Shown: positions 28,885 through 38,442 of the stretch, piece by piece
Position numbering within the stretch: position 1 is the first letter of the stretch
How the letters are laid out: every line of letters starts with the position of its first letter
NCBI GenBank assembly: GCA_029259935.1
Contig: JAJDEH010000175.1
Coordinates: 1 to 55,835, forward strand
Reading direction: 5' to 3'
DNA from: Planctomycetota bacterium
Lineage (GTDB): Bacteria > Planctomycetota > Planctomycetia > Pirellulales > Pirellulaceae
DNA: 55,835 nucleotides
Translations under genes and position numbers: made by a program
Notes under the pieces: model-generated
Databases searched by the model: none
What the model was told of the DNA's origin: nothing
Seen by the model: only the letters and a program-made list of their open reading frames with translations

Positions 28885-31650
28885 TTGACTCGATCGCATG
28901 TTGTCGCCGCCATCGCGATTTTGGGGCCGTGGCTCTGGATGTTCGGTCCGGCCGTGTTCGGCAACGAGTCGTTCGTGTTTCGCGACGCGGCCCACTATTA
29001 CCTCCCACTCTTTGAGTGGACCTGTGCCGAGTGGTCGGCCGGACGGATACCGCTCTGGAACCCGCATGAGAATTGCGGCACGCCGGCGCTGGCGGATACC
29101 ACCTCCAGCGTCTTCTACCCAGGCAAATTGTTTTTTTGCCTGACGTTTCTCAGCTATACCAACCGCTTTGTGTGCTATGTCTCGCTGCACGTCTTGCTTG
29201 CCGCTGCGGGAGCCTGGAAGTTGGCTCGCCGGTTTCGAGCAAGCACTCTGGCGAGCGGGCTGGCCGCGGTAACCTACGCCTATAGCGGCAGCCTGTTGTT
29301 TCAATACTGCAATGTCGTCTTTCTGATCGGAGCGGCCTGGTTGCCGTTTGGACTGCTGGCCGCCGATCGGATGTTGACGCAGCGCCACTGGACGTGGTCG
29401 CTCGTTCTGGGACTCGTCTTGGCGCTGATGGTTTTGGGAGGCGACCCGCAAGCCGCTTATCACACCGGATTGCTGGCAACTTTGTTGGCCGTCATTCAGT
29501 GGCGCAAGGATCGAAGCCGATCGGCAAGCGACCGAGATGCCGCTCCACGAAAATGGTTCCAGCATCGTTTCACATTGCTGGCCAGCGCCGCGTTGGCGGG
29601 CCTGTTGTTGGCGGCGATACAAATTCTGCCAGCCATCGAATGGAGCCGACGCAGCGATCGGGTGGCATCCGACGTTGCCCGGTGTATTTACGAAATTCCA
29701 CTCGCCGTTCACGGCGATTCCGATATGGAGAAAGCCAGCCGCTGGAAACTTGCCCAGGACGGAATCCTCGGCGAGCCTCGAGCAGGCACGCATCACGATC
29801 ACGCCTATCAGTTCAGCGTTTCACCATGGCGATTGCCTGAATTGGTCTGGCCCAATTTTGGCGGACAACTGTTTCCCGTACATCGTCGGTGGACAGCGGT
29901 TCTTCCCGGCGAAGATCGCGTCTGGTCGCCTTCGCTGTATCTGGGACTGCTGCCGCTGCTGCTGGCATTGTCGAGATTTCGCTTAAGGCGGGCGGCGGCG
30001 CGAGACGTTTGGTTGTCTTGGTCGGTGCTGCTGTTCGGATTGGGTTCGTTGGGCTGGTACGGCTTGGGCGCGATGCTGCACGCACTTCGCGTGGGAATGC
30101 TGGGCGCTGAACCAGACGACGTGCTTCTCGGCAACCCAGTGGGCGGCGTGTATTGGCTCATGACAACCTTTCTGCCCGGTTACGTCTATTTTCGATTTCC
30201 GGCCAAGCTGTTCGTCGTCGCCGCGCTGGGTTTGAGTTTGCTGGCGGCGCGCGGCTGGGATTGGTTCTTTTCCGGGCGAGTTATTTTCGTCCAACGAGCC
30301 GCGTTCGCAGTGGCGATTCCAAGCTTCGTTGGCGCGTTCACATTCTTCTTGTTGCGAAACTCCTGGTGGGCCAAGTGGCTGGCAAGCGCCCGAGCGGACG
30401 ATATCTTCGGACCGCTGGACGTCTCCGGTGCGGCGTCCGATGTACTCTTCGCGCTGCTGCATGCCTGTGCGGCGGCCATTGTCATCGTCTGGGTCAGCCG
30501 GCAAGTTGGCAGGAGTCACCCTCATCGATCCTCAGCGCTGGCAATCGCGACGTTGTTGCTGACCGCCCTCGAGTTGACCGTTGCTCAGCAATGGATGGTC
30601 CGCACGGCACCGGCGGACGCATGGCGACAGCCTTCTCCGATCGTCAAACGAATTCGACAAGACGTTGCGGATTCCGGATTGGATCAGTCTTATCGGGTGT
30701 ATCGTGGCTCTCCGCAGCGCTGGGTGCCGCCAGAGTGGCGCGCGGCAACTTCGACAGATCGGCAACTCAAGGGACTCGCCTGGGATCGCGATACGCTGCT
30801 TCCCAAGTATCATCTTTCGCACAAGGCATCCCTTGTTGAAGCCTACGGAACGATGGCGTCCAGCGATTTTCTGACGCTGATGCAGGTCGCCAAAGGGAGC
30901 GGGCCGCGCCGGCCTGACTCAATCGCCGAACCGCACCGCAGCGTGCTTCGCGCGCTTTCGGCGCGATACTTGGTCCTGCCAGCGGACTTTTCTTATCCGC
31001 GAGCCGAACGCCTATCGGGAGACGCCCTTGAAGAGGAGCACGTCGCGGATCTTCCCGAAGTCGCGGATGCGGTGGTGTGGCGAAATCCGCAGTGCTTTCC
31101 ACGGGCTTGGATTGTGCATGATGTTTCGCGACTTCCGGCGCTTACGACCAACCGTCCCTCGGCGGTTCGCCAGCGAGTTCGCGACGTGTACTTCCCCAAA
31201 CGCGTGGTTCGCGATCTAAGTGTAACGGCGGTGGTAGAAACAGAAGGCGCGGATGCCGACATGCCGCCGATCTCAATTCCCCCGCCGAATGATCTGGCGC
31301 GGGAATCCTGCCGCATCGTGGTCGACGAGCCTCAACGGGTGGAGATCGAAGTGGAATTGGCCACGCCGGGGCTCGTCGTGCTCAACGATACCCACTACCC
31401 GGGCTGGCAGGCAACCGTCAGCCAAGGCGGCGGCAAACGTCAGCCGGTTTCAATTCTTCGCACCAACCGCATCATGCGCGGCGTAGCGCTGCCGAGTGGC
31501 AAGCATCGGCTCGTTTATAAGTATCGCCCCACGAGCTTTCGTCTCGGCGCTGCGTTGAGCGCGATCAGTTGGTGTTTGCTCGTCGCGGTCGGGCTCCTTG
31601 CATGGCGGCGTCTTCGACGGACCAAACGTTTGGGTCGAGTCAAGCTCTAG
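28885..31650 (+). CDS. YfhO-like large membrane protein
   Basis: 921 residues with about 11-12 membrane helices in the first 560 and a long soluble C-terminal part. The start 'GNESFVFRDAAHYYLPLFEWTCAEW' with 'GRIPLWNPHENCGTPALAD' is typical of the YfhO/GT-C-type family, linked in some bacteria to glycosylation of cell-wall polymers. The C-terminal region includes 'PGLVVLNDTHYPGWQATV' and 'LPSGKHRLVYKYRP', the usual end of this family, then a last membrane helix. The TTG start at 28885 has GGAG seven bases upstream. Its TAG stop forms the first bases of repeat F copy 2. Confidence 0.87.
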   Translation: MTRSHVVAAIAILGPWLWMFGPAVFGNESFVFRDAAHYYLPLFEWTCAEWSAGRIPLWNPHENCGTPALADTTSSVFYPGKLFFCLTFLSYTNRFVCYVSLHVLLAAAGAWKLARRFRASTLASGLAAVTYAYSGSLLFQYCNVVFLIGAAWLPFGLLAADRMLTQRHWTWSLVLGLVLALMVLGGDPQAAYHTGLLATLLAVIQWRKDRSRSASDRDAAPRKWFQHRFTLLASAALAGLLLAAIQILPAIEWSRRSDRVASDVARCIYEIPLAVHGDSDMEKASRWKLAQDGILGEPRAGTHHDHAYQFSVSPWRLPELVWPNFGGQLFPVHRRWTAVLPGEDRVWSPSLYLGLLPLLLALSRFRLRRAAARDVWLSWSVLLFGLGSLGWYGLGAMLHALRVGMLGAEPDDVLLGNPVGGVYWLMTTFLPGYVYFRFPAKLFVVAALGLSLLAARGWDWFFSGRVIFVQRAAFAVAIPSFVGAFTFFLLRNSWWAKWLASARADDIFGPLDVSGAASDVLFALLHACAAAIVIVWVSRQVGRSHPHRSSALAIATLLLTALELTVAQQWMVRTAPADAWRQPSPIVKRIRQDVADSGLDQSYRVYRGSPQRWVPPEWRAATSTDRQLKGLAWDRDTLLPKYHLSHKASLVEAYGTMASSDFLTLMQVAKGSGPRRPDSIAEPHRSVLRALSARYLVLPADFSYPRAERLSGDALEEEHVADLPEVADAVVWRNPQCFPRAWIVHDVSRLPALTTNRPSAVRQRVRDVYFPKRVVRDLSVTAVVETEGADADMPPISIPPPNDLARESCRIVVDEPQRVEIEVELATPGLVVLNDTHYPGWQATVSQGGGKRQPVSILRTNRIMRGVALPSGKHRLVYKYRPTSFRLGAALSAISWCLLVAVGLLAWRRLRRTKRLGRVKL

Positions 31651-31759
31651 CGACCAACGGGAGCGGGTCATTATAGCCGAGCGGTAGCTCGTATTGGGTT
31701 CGAGGCCCTGCCTCGCCGAGCGGTAGCTCGTAGTTGGTTCGAGGCCCTGCCTCGCGTTA
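31648..31759. repeat. Stop-codon-abutting repeat family F, copy 2, with tandem duplication
   Basis: Fills the entire gap between two convergent genes. The left end is the TAG of the YfhO-like gene (TAGCGACCAACGGGAGCGGG). The right end is the complement of the serine acetyltransferase TAA (minus strand CTAACGCGAGGC). Inside, the unit CCGAGCGGTAGCTCG ... GAGGCCCTGCCTC occurs twice in tandem. It is the same family as 22203-22272. Confidence 0.85.
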
Positions 31760-32725
31760 GATCTGGTAGTTGGCTTCTGGCTGCAGTTCGGGAGCTTCGC
31801 CTCGCATGCGCAGTTTGGGTTTTTCAATCGTCACGGTGGTGCGGGGTTCGACGCTGCTGGTGATCCAGACACTGGAACCGATTACCGAATCGTGTCCGAT
31901 CACGGTCTTGCCGCCTAGGATCGTTGCACTGGCGTAAACCACAACCCGGTCTTCAATCGTCGGATGCCGCTTCGAGCCACGGATGATGTTGCCGTCGCCA
32001 TCGGTCGGGAAACTCAGCGCGCCCAGCGTCACGCCTTGATACAGCTTGACGTATTCGCCAATCTCGCAGGTCGCGCCAACCACGACACCCGTACCGTGAT
32101 CGATAAAGAAGTGCCGGCCAATCGTCGCGCCTGGGTGGATATCAATGCCCGTTTCCTTGTGCGCCCATTCGCTCATCATGCGTGGAATGAAAGGGACGCC
32201 GAGCAAGTGCAACTCATGGGCCAGCCGATAGACGGTGATCGCCACCAGCCCCGGATAGCAGAGTACGACTTCATCGGTTCCACTACAGGCCGGGTCGCCT
32301 TTGTAGGCGGCGTCCACGTCGGTCGCCAGAATCTCACGTAGCGCGGGCAATCGCTGGAGAAACTGGATGGTGATCGATTGGCCGTTGGCGTCGTAGTCTT
32401 CGGGGTCGTCGCACGGGTCTTGCGTGGTACGTTTGGCCCGCGCCTCGTGTAACAGCGCGCGAGCAATTTGGGTCGTCAATTTGTCATGCAGACCATCGAT
32501 CAGGTCGCCCACATGGTACGTCACATTGCCCATGTGCAGGCCTTCGCGCCGGCGATAGCCCGGGTAAATCACATCGAACAGATCTGCCAAGGCGGACACG
32601 ACCACTTCCAACTTGGGCAGCGGGCAGTGCCCCAAGTGATTGATCGTATCCATTTCGGCATACGTTTCGACAATATGGTCGGTCAGATCGGGCAGTTGTT
32701 CCTTGAGGCGGACATCGGAAGCCAT
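31757..32725 (-). CDS. cysE: Serine O-acetyltransferase
   Basis: 322 residues, the longer type with an extended N-terminal helical domain. The C-terminal left-handed beta helix is clear: '[20 protein letters not shown]', '[20 protein letters not shown]', '[12 protein letters not shown]', then '[21 protein letters not shown]'. It makes O-acetylserine from serine and acetyl-CoA, the first step of cysteine synthesis, in the cytoplasm. ATG 32725 has GGAG eight bases upstream. The stop lies on repeat F. The cysteine synthase gene is not in the window. Confidence 0.94.
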   Translation of the reverse strand: MASDVRLKEQLPDLTDHIVETYAEMDTINHLGHCPLPKLEVVVSALADLFDVIYPGYRRREGLHMGNVTYHVGDLIDGLHDKLTTQIARALLHEARAKRTTQDPCDDPEDYDANGQSITIQFLQRLPALREILATDVDAAYKGDPACSGTDEVVLCYPGLVAITVYRLAHELHLLGVPFIPRMMSEWAHKETGIDIHPGATIGRHFFIDHGTGVVVGATCEIGEYVKLYQGVTLGALSFPTDGDGNIIRGSKRHPTIEDRVVVYASATILGGKTVIGHDSVIGSSVWITSSVEPRTTVTIEKPKLRMRGEAPELQPEANYQI

Positions 32726-33661
32726 GGTATCACTCCAGTTAGAAGCCCGTTTCGATAGTTCGCAAGCGGCGACGGGCGGAGAGTTCGTATATGCGTAGAG
32801 AGGGTGAAAACACCCACGATCGGCGGTGGGTCCGGTCAAGCCGGACAAGTACAGCGACAGGTGGTGGGCAGAAAGAGAAGAAGAGTTCGCATCAGAATTG
32901 CCGCTGTTGGCTACTTTGTGAAGAACCGTTGCTTACCTGGCCATCGTACGCATGTTAACCGGCAAATTCAACCATTATTAAATTGTCTTCGGCTGAGCCG
33001 CAAATGGAAGTTGAGGCAAAGTGAAAAAACGTCCTCGCGGTGGTCCGTCTCAAGGCATGCTTGAACCTGACGGCTCCACCTCTTGGAAACGCAATTTTGA
33101 GCCGCCTTCCACTCCGCTCGATGTGCTTCGGTGAAGGCAGTCCGCGATATCATCGTTGTTTCCGTCGTGTGCGGCAACTCTTTCTGGCGGGCCCGTGTTT
33201 GATATCCGCAACGTGGGGAAAAGCCGTGAAAACGGCGACAGCATATAGCCGCCGGTGTGAGCCGGCGGATAGCCAGTCGTGAAGAACCGAACCGCGAAAG
33301 CGGCGACAGCAACAGAGAATTGTGCAACAAGCTTCAACTGCTGTCGCCGCTCTCGCGGCTTGACGAGAAATCTTCCCTCGACCTGCGGGCTGGCACCCGC
33401 AGCTATATGCTGCCGCCGTTTTCACGGCTTTCAAAACGGCGGACAAATGGACGCGGTTAGGTCGCGACGCAAGTCTTCATTATGGCAATTGTTAAGGCCG
33501 CCATGAATTCTGGCCGCACACTTTCCGCTTTGCCTCGTTGCAGTCGTGGCCGCCATATGGTGAGCCAACGCGATTGAATCCCAAACCACACGGTCGTCGG
33601 CCGAAGCAAACAGGACGCACCTACTTGGCAGCGCGCGTTGTCGAGTCATCGCTCCGATTCT
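32726..33661. other. Gene-free stretch with palindromic repeats
   Basis: No credible gene in these 936 bases. The first part (32726-33000) is the upstream region of cysE. The middle and right parts hold the nested inverted repeats listed separately (33221-33436). The remainder (33440-33660) shows nothing recognisable. Confidence 0.6.
33221..33436. repeat. Nested inverted-repeat cluster
   Basis: The outer left arm AAAGCCGTGAAAACGGCGAC and CAGCATATAGC is matched by the reverse complement near 33401-33432. Inner arms CCGCGAAAGCGGCGACAGCA (about 33290-33312) and TGCTGTCGCCGCTCTCGCGG (about 33340-33359) pair with each other. Small palindromes CCGCCGGTGTGAGCCGGCGG and CTGCGGGTGCCAGCCCGCAG in equivalent places flank them. 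It is a compound REP-type array with no coding capacity. Confidence 0.8.
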
Positions 33662-34717
33662 TCAGTCGGCTACCGGGCCTTTCCATGTGGCGGTGCCGAA
33701 TGCGTCATACAAATTTATGAAGGGCGGCTTCTTGCGAGCGAAGTACCACATTCGAAAACTGTTGTCCGGCAACTGCATGATGGTTCCGGATGAGACATAG
33801 TTGGATTCCCAAGCTCGGTCCGAATTGGCCTTGAATACCGGGTTCCGAGGATGCTTGTGCCATGTGATGCCATCTTCGCTGGCCGCAAAGCCGATCGCGG
33901 TCGTCAACCGGTCCTGTGACGCGTAGCTGGTGTACCACATCAGGTAGACGCCATCGACTTGGATGACCTTGGCATAGTTGAATACGTAGTGCTCCCAGTC
34001 TTGCGTCTTTTCGATGGACGGCTTTTTGTCGATATCCCATTTGAAACCGTCCGTGCTTGTTGCCCGACGAATGACCCACGGGTACCGGCCGGGCTCGGAA
34101 TACCACATGCGATACACTTCGCCGTCCTTGATGATGATCGGGCAGTACGCTCGGGTGATCAGGTCGTCTGTGAAGTCAGTCCAGTGAATGCCGTCTTCGC
34201 TTGTCGCATGTTGAACCGTGTGGCCACGACCGCCGCCTCCAAGCGTTGCCGAGCAGAACCACATGCGAAACTTACCGTTCTCTTTGATCAGGCTTCCGTC
34301 CGGGTTCGACAGGATCGTCGGCGTCAAGAAGGAGCGTTTGGTGTCCTTCAACTCGACAACCGGCCGAGGGTGCTTTTTAAACTGCTTGCCGTCCGTGCTT
34401 CTCGCAAGACCTAGCCGATAGACACGGTGGTCGGGCATTCGCCGCGGAGCAAGATCGTGCGCCGAACCGCTGGACCCGACGTAGAGCATTACATACTTGC
34501 CATCAATCTTCTTCACCAGAGGAGCCATGATATGCGTGTCATCAAAGCTTCCTGGCTCACCGAGTTTCAGTACGGGACCGGGCGTATCGCGAACCCAATC
34601 CTGCGGCACCAGCCACTTCTCCAACTTCGCCGGAACCTGCGCAAACGCGACGATCGGAATTGACGGTACGATGAATGAGCAGGCCGACAAGAGAACGGCA
34701 AACAATCGTGAACTCAT
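33662..34717 (-). CDS. Secreted five-bladed beta-propeller (GH43/GH32-like) protein
   Basis: 351 residues with a signal peptide (MSSRLFAVLLSACSFIVPSI, cut about residue 26). The body repeats the pattern 'DGKYVMLYVGSS', 'NGKFRMWFCSAT', 'DGEVYRMWYSEPG', 'DGVYLMWYTSYA' and 'DNSFRMWYFARK' alternating with 'ATSEDGIHWTDF', 'ATSTDGFKWDI' and 'AASEDGITWHKH'. This is the look of a five-bladed propeller related to glycosidase clans; catalytic acids cannot be assigned by eye, so the enzyme class is open. Probably extracytoplasmic, acting on or binding a glycan. ATG 34717 starts the signal peptide. Confidence 0.75.
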   Translation of the reverse strand: MSSRLFAVLLSACSFIVPSIPIVAFAQVPAKLEKWLVPQDWVRDTPGPVLKLGEPGSFDDTHIMAPLVKKIDGKYVMLYVGSSGSAHDLAPRRMPDHRVYRLGLARSTDGKQFKKHPRPVVELKDTKRSFLTPTILSNPDGSLIKENGKFRMWFCSATLGGGGRGHTVQHATSEDGIHWTDFTDDLITRAYCPIIIKDGEVYRMWYSEPGRYPWVIRRATSTDGFKWDIDKKPSIEKTQDWEHYVFNYAKVIQVDGVYLMWYTSYASQDRLTTAIGFAASEDGITWHKHPRNPVFKANSDRAWESNYVSSGTIMQLPDNSFRMWYFARKKPPFINLYDAFGTATWKGPVAD

Positions 34718-35071
34718 GGCGTTAACTCGATTCGGAAACAAAAAACTCGACCGGATTGTCATACCGTACGCGGGCTTGACCATCGACCTGTTATACCTGA
34801 AGCAGTGGTGGGCCGTCATCGAGAAAATAGAATTGCCGCCGTCCACTATTTTTGTGAAGAACGTTCCCTTGGTGTAATGTAATGGTCGATTGCCCGCCGC
34901 CATCTACCTATACTGCCTTTGTCGGGTGTTTCGCCGATACAAGGCTGATGTGCGAAATTCGACAGACAACTACCCGGTGCCAACTCCCACAAATGATTTG
35001 ATCGGCTGTGCCTTCGAAGGCTTTAAGTAAGAAGTATACGCAGACATCTGTCACACTAAACCTGGCGATTC

Positions 35072-36418
35072 ATGGCAGCCTCAACCTCTCAAACTAGCCA
35101 TCGATGGCTGCCCGTCGGTTTCTTCGTGGTCGTGGCAGTTGTTGTTAACTGGGGTTTTGGCCAACACATCGGTCTTTTGCTCGACGACGAACGAGCCTAC
35201 CTGCATCTGCTGGACATGGGAATGTTGATGGCGATCGAAGGTGGCATTGCCCTTATGCTCATTCGACTTGCACTGCGAACAAAGCATCGAAAAGGATCAA
35301 GAAAGCGACAGTTTAGCACCTGGAACCTTTTGGTATTCATGACCCTGATTGGGCTAGTGTGCTGCTACGTTCGATATCGATACTTCGCACTTGCGGCGGA
35401 AACCATTGTGGATAAGTCTGAAGCAGCAGAATTTCATCTTCGACGCTTTATTGCAAAAGATTTCTTGTTTCTCGACGATCACGATTTTCAACCAGATGAT
35501 CTCAACGCATTGGGAGACTTTCCTTCGCTTGTTGGAATCCAAGCCAGCAATTCGACTCTCGACGATCGTGCATTGGAAAAACTCCTTTGTCTTTCAGAGC
35601 TAGAGGTCATCAACATTGGTGAAACCTTTGTTACCGACACCGGCATGATCCATCTGAAGAATTTCAAGCGGCTTCGTCAGCTTGAATTGTCTGGCTGCGA
35701 CATTTCCGACAAAGGACTTGCCGAAATTGCAGACTTGCCTGAACTGCAATGGCTTGATCTGAGCGGATGTGGCATTTCTAACAGCGGCTTGGCCGTGATC
35801 AGTGGTCTTCCGCAGCTGGCAGAACTCATCCTGCACGAAACGAATGTTACCGACGCCGGGATAATCCATCTGAAGAATTTCAAACGGCTTCGTCAGCTTG
35901 ACTTGTCTGGCTGCGACATTTCCGACAAAGGACTTGCTGAAATTGCAGAACTGCCTGAACTGCAAGGGCTTGATCTGACCGGATGTGGCATTTCTAACAG
36001 CGGCTTGGCTGCCCTCGCGAATATGCCATGCCTGGATGCGCTCATTATGCATGACGAATTGGTCACGGATGAAGATTTGGCAACGATTGCACGGATAGAG
36101 AGTCTTGCGTACTTGGATCTGACAAACAACCGCATCTCCGACCGAGGTGTCGCCAATCTAAAATCGCTAGAGAGTCTGAAGATTGTGGTACTTTCAAACA
36201 CCGACATCACGGATCAGGCATTACAGGACCTCGCCGCCCTTCCCAATCTGACCAGACTTTTTATCGAAAACACCTCAATCTCGGAGGCTGGCTTGCATCA
36301 TCTGCTTTCATGCGAAACGCTCAAGTGGGTACGCGTAAGCGGAACGAAAGTGACTGAAGCGGCAGCGCAGAAATTCACCGAGATGCGCCCCGACTTCTTT
36401 ATCGATGACCGACCGTGA
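35072..36418 (+). CDS. Membrane-anchored leucine-rich-repeat protein
   Basis: 448 residues. Three hydrophobic segments at about residues 12-32, 46-68 and 87-106 anchor it. The rest (about 150-440) is built of 23-24 residue leucine-rich repeats with the bacterial pattern 'L..L..L.L....I.D.GL'. Examples are 'LRQLELSGCDISDKGLAEIA' and 'LQWLDLSGCGISNSGLAVIS'. Two blocks of three repeats (DNA 35631-35794 and 35847-36010) are nearly identical, a recent 216-base duplication. Likely protein-protein binding outside or at the membrane. The ATG at 35072 is used. The upstream gap 34718-35071 shows no other gene. Confidence 0.85.
   Translation: MAASTSQTSHRWLPVGFFVVVAVVVNWGFGQHIGLLLDDERAYLHLLDMGMLMAIEGGIALMLIRLALRTKHRKGSRKRQFSTWNLLVFMTLIGLVCCYVRYRYFALAAETIVDKSEAAEFHLRRFIAKDFLFLDDHDFQPDDLNALGDFPSLVGIQASNSTLDDRALEKLLCLSELEVINIGETFVTDTGMIHLKNFKRLRQLELSGCDISDKGLAEIADLPELQWLDLSGCGISNSGLAVISGLPQLAELILHETNVTDAGIIHLKNFKRLRQLDLSGCDISDKGLAEIAELPELQGLDLTGCGISNSGLAALANMPCLDALIMHDELVTDEDLATIARIESLAYLDLTNNRISDRGVANLKSLESLKIVVLSNTDITDQALQDLAALPNLTRLFIENTSISEAGLHHLLSCETLKWVRVSGTKVTEAAAQKFTEMRPDFFIDDRP
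35631..36010 (+). repeat. Internal direct duplication in the LRR gene
   Basis: 164 bases at 35631-35794 recur at 35847-36010 with a period of 216 bases (72 codons, three repeats). By hand count about 11 positions differ. The reading frame is kept, so three whole leucine-rich repeats were added. Confidence 0.9.
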
Positions 36419-36499
36419 AACGATGACCGACCGTGAAACGATGGGTGGCCTAAAGTAGGATCAAGGAGTTAAAGTGCCGTTTAAGGCACCCTCATTGAA

Positions 36500-36640
36500 C
36501 TGAGTCAAGGTACCACCGCAGTGATGTTGGGCATTCGGGGCGGCGGCAGTTTTGGAATAAACTCATCGAACGCCGCGATATTCTTCCGTTTGAGGCGATT
36601 TGTGGCCACCAGCGGGAAGCGGCGCATCGAAAGCGGAACA
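36500..36640 (-). pseudogene. Fragment duplicated from the alpha/beta hydrolase C terminus
   Basis: The stretch 36562-36629 repeats the hydrolase region 37083-37155: the translation PAGGHKSPQTEEYR matches PAGGHNSPQTEEYR (catalytic histidine loop) and is followed, after a one-base shift, by AFDEFIPKL. There is no start and no rest of the gene. It lies just downstream of the intact gene on the same strand. The bases 36640-36765 may contain another degraded coding piece (LQSLPTLESVAIW, LRR-like). Confidence 0.65.
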
Positions 36641-36767
36641 GTGTGCCTCATACTTGCAGTCACTGCCAACGCTTGAAAGTGTTGCGATTTGGATAAATGA
36701 CGAGTCGGAGCTTGCCGTGGCTGAGAGTACGTTTCCTACCCGTTTCGACCTTCGCCAGCTCAACGCT

Positions 36768-37916
36768 TCAAGCACCAGGGATCACTTTGACAACCTGAAA
36801 ATCTCTCGAGACTTTCACAAGCGCATGCCCACGGGGATAGAAGGCCGGCGAACCGTCTTTGCGGCGGCCGATCCACTCCAAATAGACACCAAACTCTCCT
36901 CCGGTTTCGCTGACACTGACGACTGCCTCCGCATCGCGTAACAGCTCCTGTTCGAGATGCGCCTTGGCGACTTCTAGCGCGCGACGGCCATCCGGCGATA
37001 GATCGCGCAAGTTGGAAGAAGAATCAACCTTGATCTGAGGGGTCCTAGCCGGAAGCCGATCCAAACTTGCGGCAGGCAACGACGCAATAAACTCATCGAA
37101 CGCCAGGCGATACTCTTCCGTTTGAGGCGAATTGTGGCCGCCGGCGGGAATCGTGATGAACCGTTTAGGGCCCACGGCCGCGTCGTACAGTTGGCGTCCT
37201 TGCTCGAACGGAATGAGCTTGTCGGACTCGCCGTGGCTGATCAATAGCGGGCCGTGATAATTGGAGATCTTGGCCAGCGAATTTAATCGCTGCGTCATGT
37301 GGATGCGGGGTAATAGCCAGCCGTAGTGATGGGCGGCCACGTTGGGCAGCGACGTAAACGTGCTGGCCAGAACCAAGCCTCTCGCTGAATCGCTGGCGGC
37401 CAGATCGATAGCGACCGCGCCGCCCAAGGATCGGCCCATCAGCACGATATCGGTTTCTTGAATGCCCGTTCGCTCGGCAAGCCAACGCCGGGCCGCCCGC
37501 GCGTCTTGCAGAACTCCCTTTTCGCTCGGCTTGCCCGCGCTGCGTCCATAGCCACGGTAATCAAAGGTCATCACGGCCAGACCATGTCGCTCGTTCAAAA
37601 TTCGCAGCGTGTCGCCGCGACTCGTGATATTACCGGCGTTGCCGTGCATGAACAGGGCCACCGCCCGCGGCTGAGGATGACCGACAAACCAGCCATGCAA
37701 CTGCGCGCCATCCTCGGATTCAAACCAGGCGTCCTCAAAGTTCAAACCGGCGGGCTGCCACTGGCCTTCGGGATAACGCTGCGGCTGAAAAATGATCGAA
37801 CGTTCGACCGGTGCCAGTGGCGAAAATGGACCAAGAGCCGCGCAGCCGGACATCAACGAGATTAGCAGCATTGCAAAACTGCGTGCAGCGACACGAAGTA
37901 GGCTTTGCAGGTCCAT
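36768..37916 (-). CDS. Lipoprotein alpha/beta hydrolase
   Basis: 382 residues. The N terminus is a lipoprotein signal with lipobox LMSGC (about residues 21-25). The alpha/beta-hydrolase core is complete: oxyanion 'VALFMHGNAGNITSRG', 'FDYRGYGRSAGKPSE', nucleophile elbow GRSLGG, acid 'SHGESDKLIPFE' and histidine 'PAGGHNSPQTEEY'. It belongs to the BEM46/FrsA-like serine hydrolases; the substrate is unknown. The last 90 residues are an extra domain ('RALEVAKAHLEQELLRDAEA', 'FYPRGHALVKVSRDFQVVKV'). Likely anchored in a membrane facing the periplasm. A partial copy of its histidine loop lies downstream. Confidence 0.87.
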   Translation of the reverse strand: MDLQSLLRVAARSFAMLLISLMSGCAALGPFSPLAPVERSIIFQPQRYPEGQWQPAGLNFEDAWFESEDGAQLHGWFVGHPQPRAVALFMHGNAGNITSRGDTLRILNERHGLAVMTFDYRGYGRSAGKPSEKGVLQDARAARRWLAERTGIQETDIVLMGRSLGGAVAIDLAASDSARGLVLASTFTSLPNVAAHHYGWLLPRIHMTQRLNSLAKISNYHGPLLISHGESDKLIPFEQGRQLYDAAVGPKRFITIPAGGHNSPQTEEYRLAFDEFIASLPAASLDRLPARTPQIKVDSSSNLRDLSPDGRRALEVAKAHLEQELLRDAEAVVSVSETGGEFGVYLEWIGRRKDGSPAFYPRGHALVKVSRDFQVVKVIPGA

Positions 37917-38325
37917 GGCGATCGCCCGGTGCTAGCAAGACAGAAACTGGCCGCTGACGTCCACGCTCTTGCGCATTATGTGACAGCTTAAAGGCTGGAC
38001 TCCAACCAATGCTGGAAAAGAAGCGCGGACTCTAAACCAAGCAGTTGCCACCGTCAAGTCAAGCCAGGCGGACATCTCTCGGCGAAACAAGCCGGAGCGA
38101 GAATCAGCAGCGGCAGATGCCCGTGGCAGGTGTGGCGCCCGAACTGCCGAGCGGCATTCGAAAGCCACGCGGACGGATAGCCACGAAAAGCACAAAAAGA
38201 TACAAAAAAAACTACTCGCTCCATCTTTGTGGATTTTTGTGTTTCTCGTGGCAAGAAATCCGGAAGACCTTCAACGCGGACACGCCTCGACTTCCACCGC
38301 GCCAATTGGCACTCTGGCATGAAAC
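37917..38325. other. Gene-free stretch between hydrolase and cassette block
   Basis: No gene is supported. It holds repeat D copy 1 (38173-38252) and, at its right, the edge of repeat B copy 2. The remainder shows nothing clear. Confidence 0.55.
38173..38252. repeat. A/T-tract palindromic repeat family D, copy 1
   Basis: GGATAGCCACGAAAAGCACA ... CTCGCTCCATCTTTGTGGAT ... TTTTTGTGTTTCTCGTGGC. Similar elements lie at 39864-39940 and 43953-44026. The arms GCCACGAAAAGCACAAAAA and TTTTTGTGTTTCTCGTGGC are inverted repeats. Confidence 0.85.
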
Positions 38326-38442
38326 ATGAAACGAGCCGGAAGCGTTACCAGAGCCAAGCCCGCCTGCGCTGCCACCGGGCTTTTTGAACAGACGACTTGA
38401 CCTGCCGCTCGAAGACGCGCGAAGTCAAATCCTTACTCGTTA
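38326..38442 (-). repeat. Repeat family B, copy 2, starting at a stop codon
   Basis: Read on the minus strand: TAACGAGTAAGGATTTGACT, TCGCGCGTCTTCGAGC, then AAAGCCCGGTGGCAGCG and a GGCTCGTTTCATG end. The first three bases are the stop codon of the phosphatase-like gene. About 117 bases, near full length. Confidence 0.85.
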
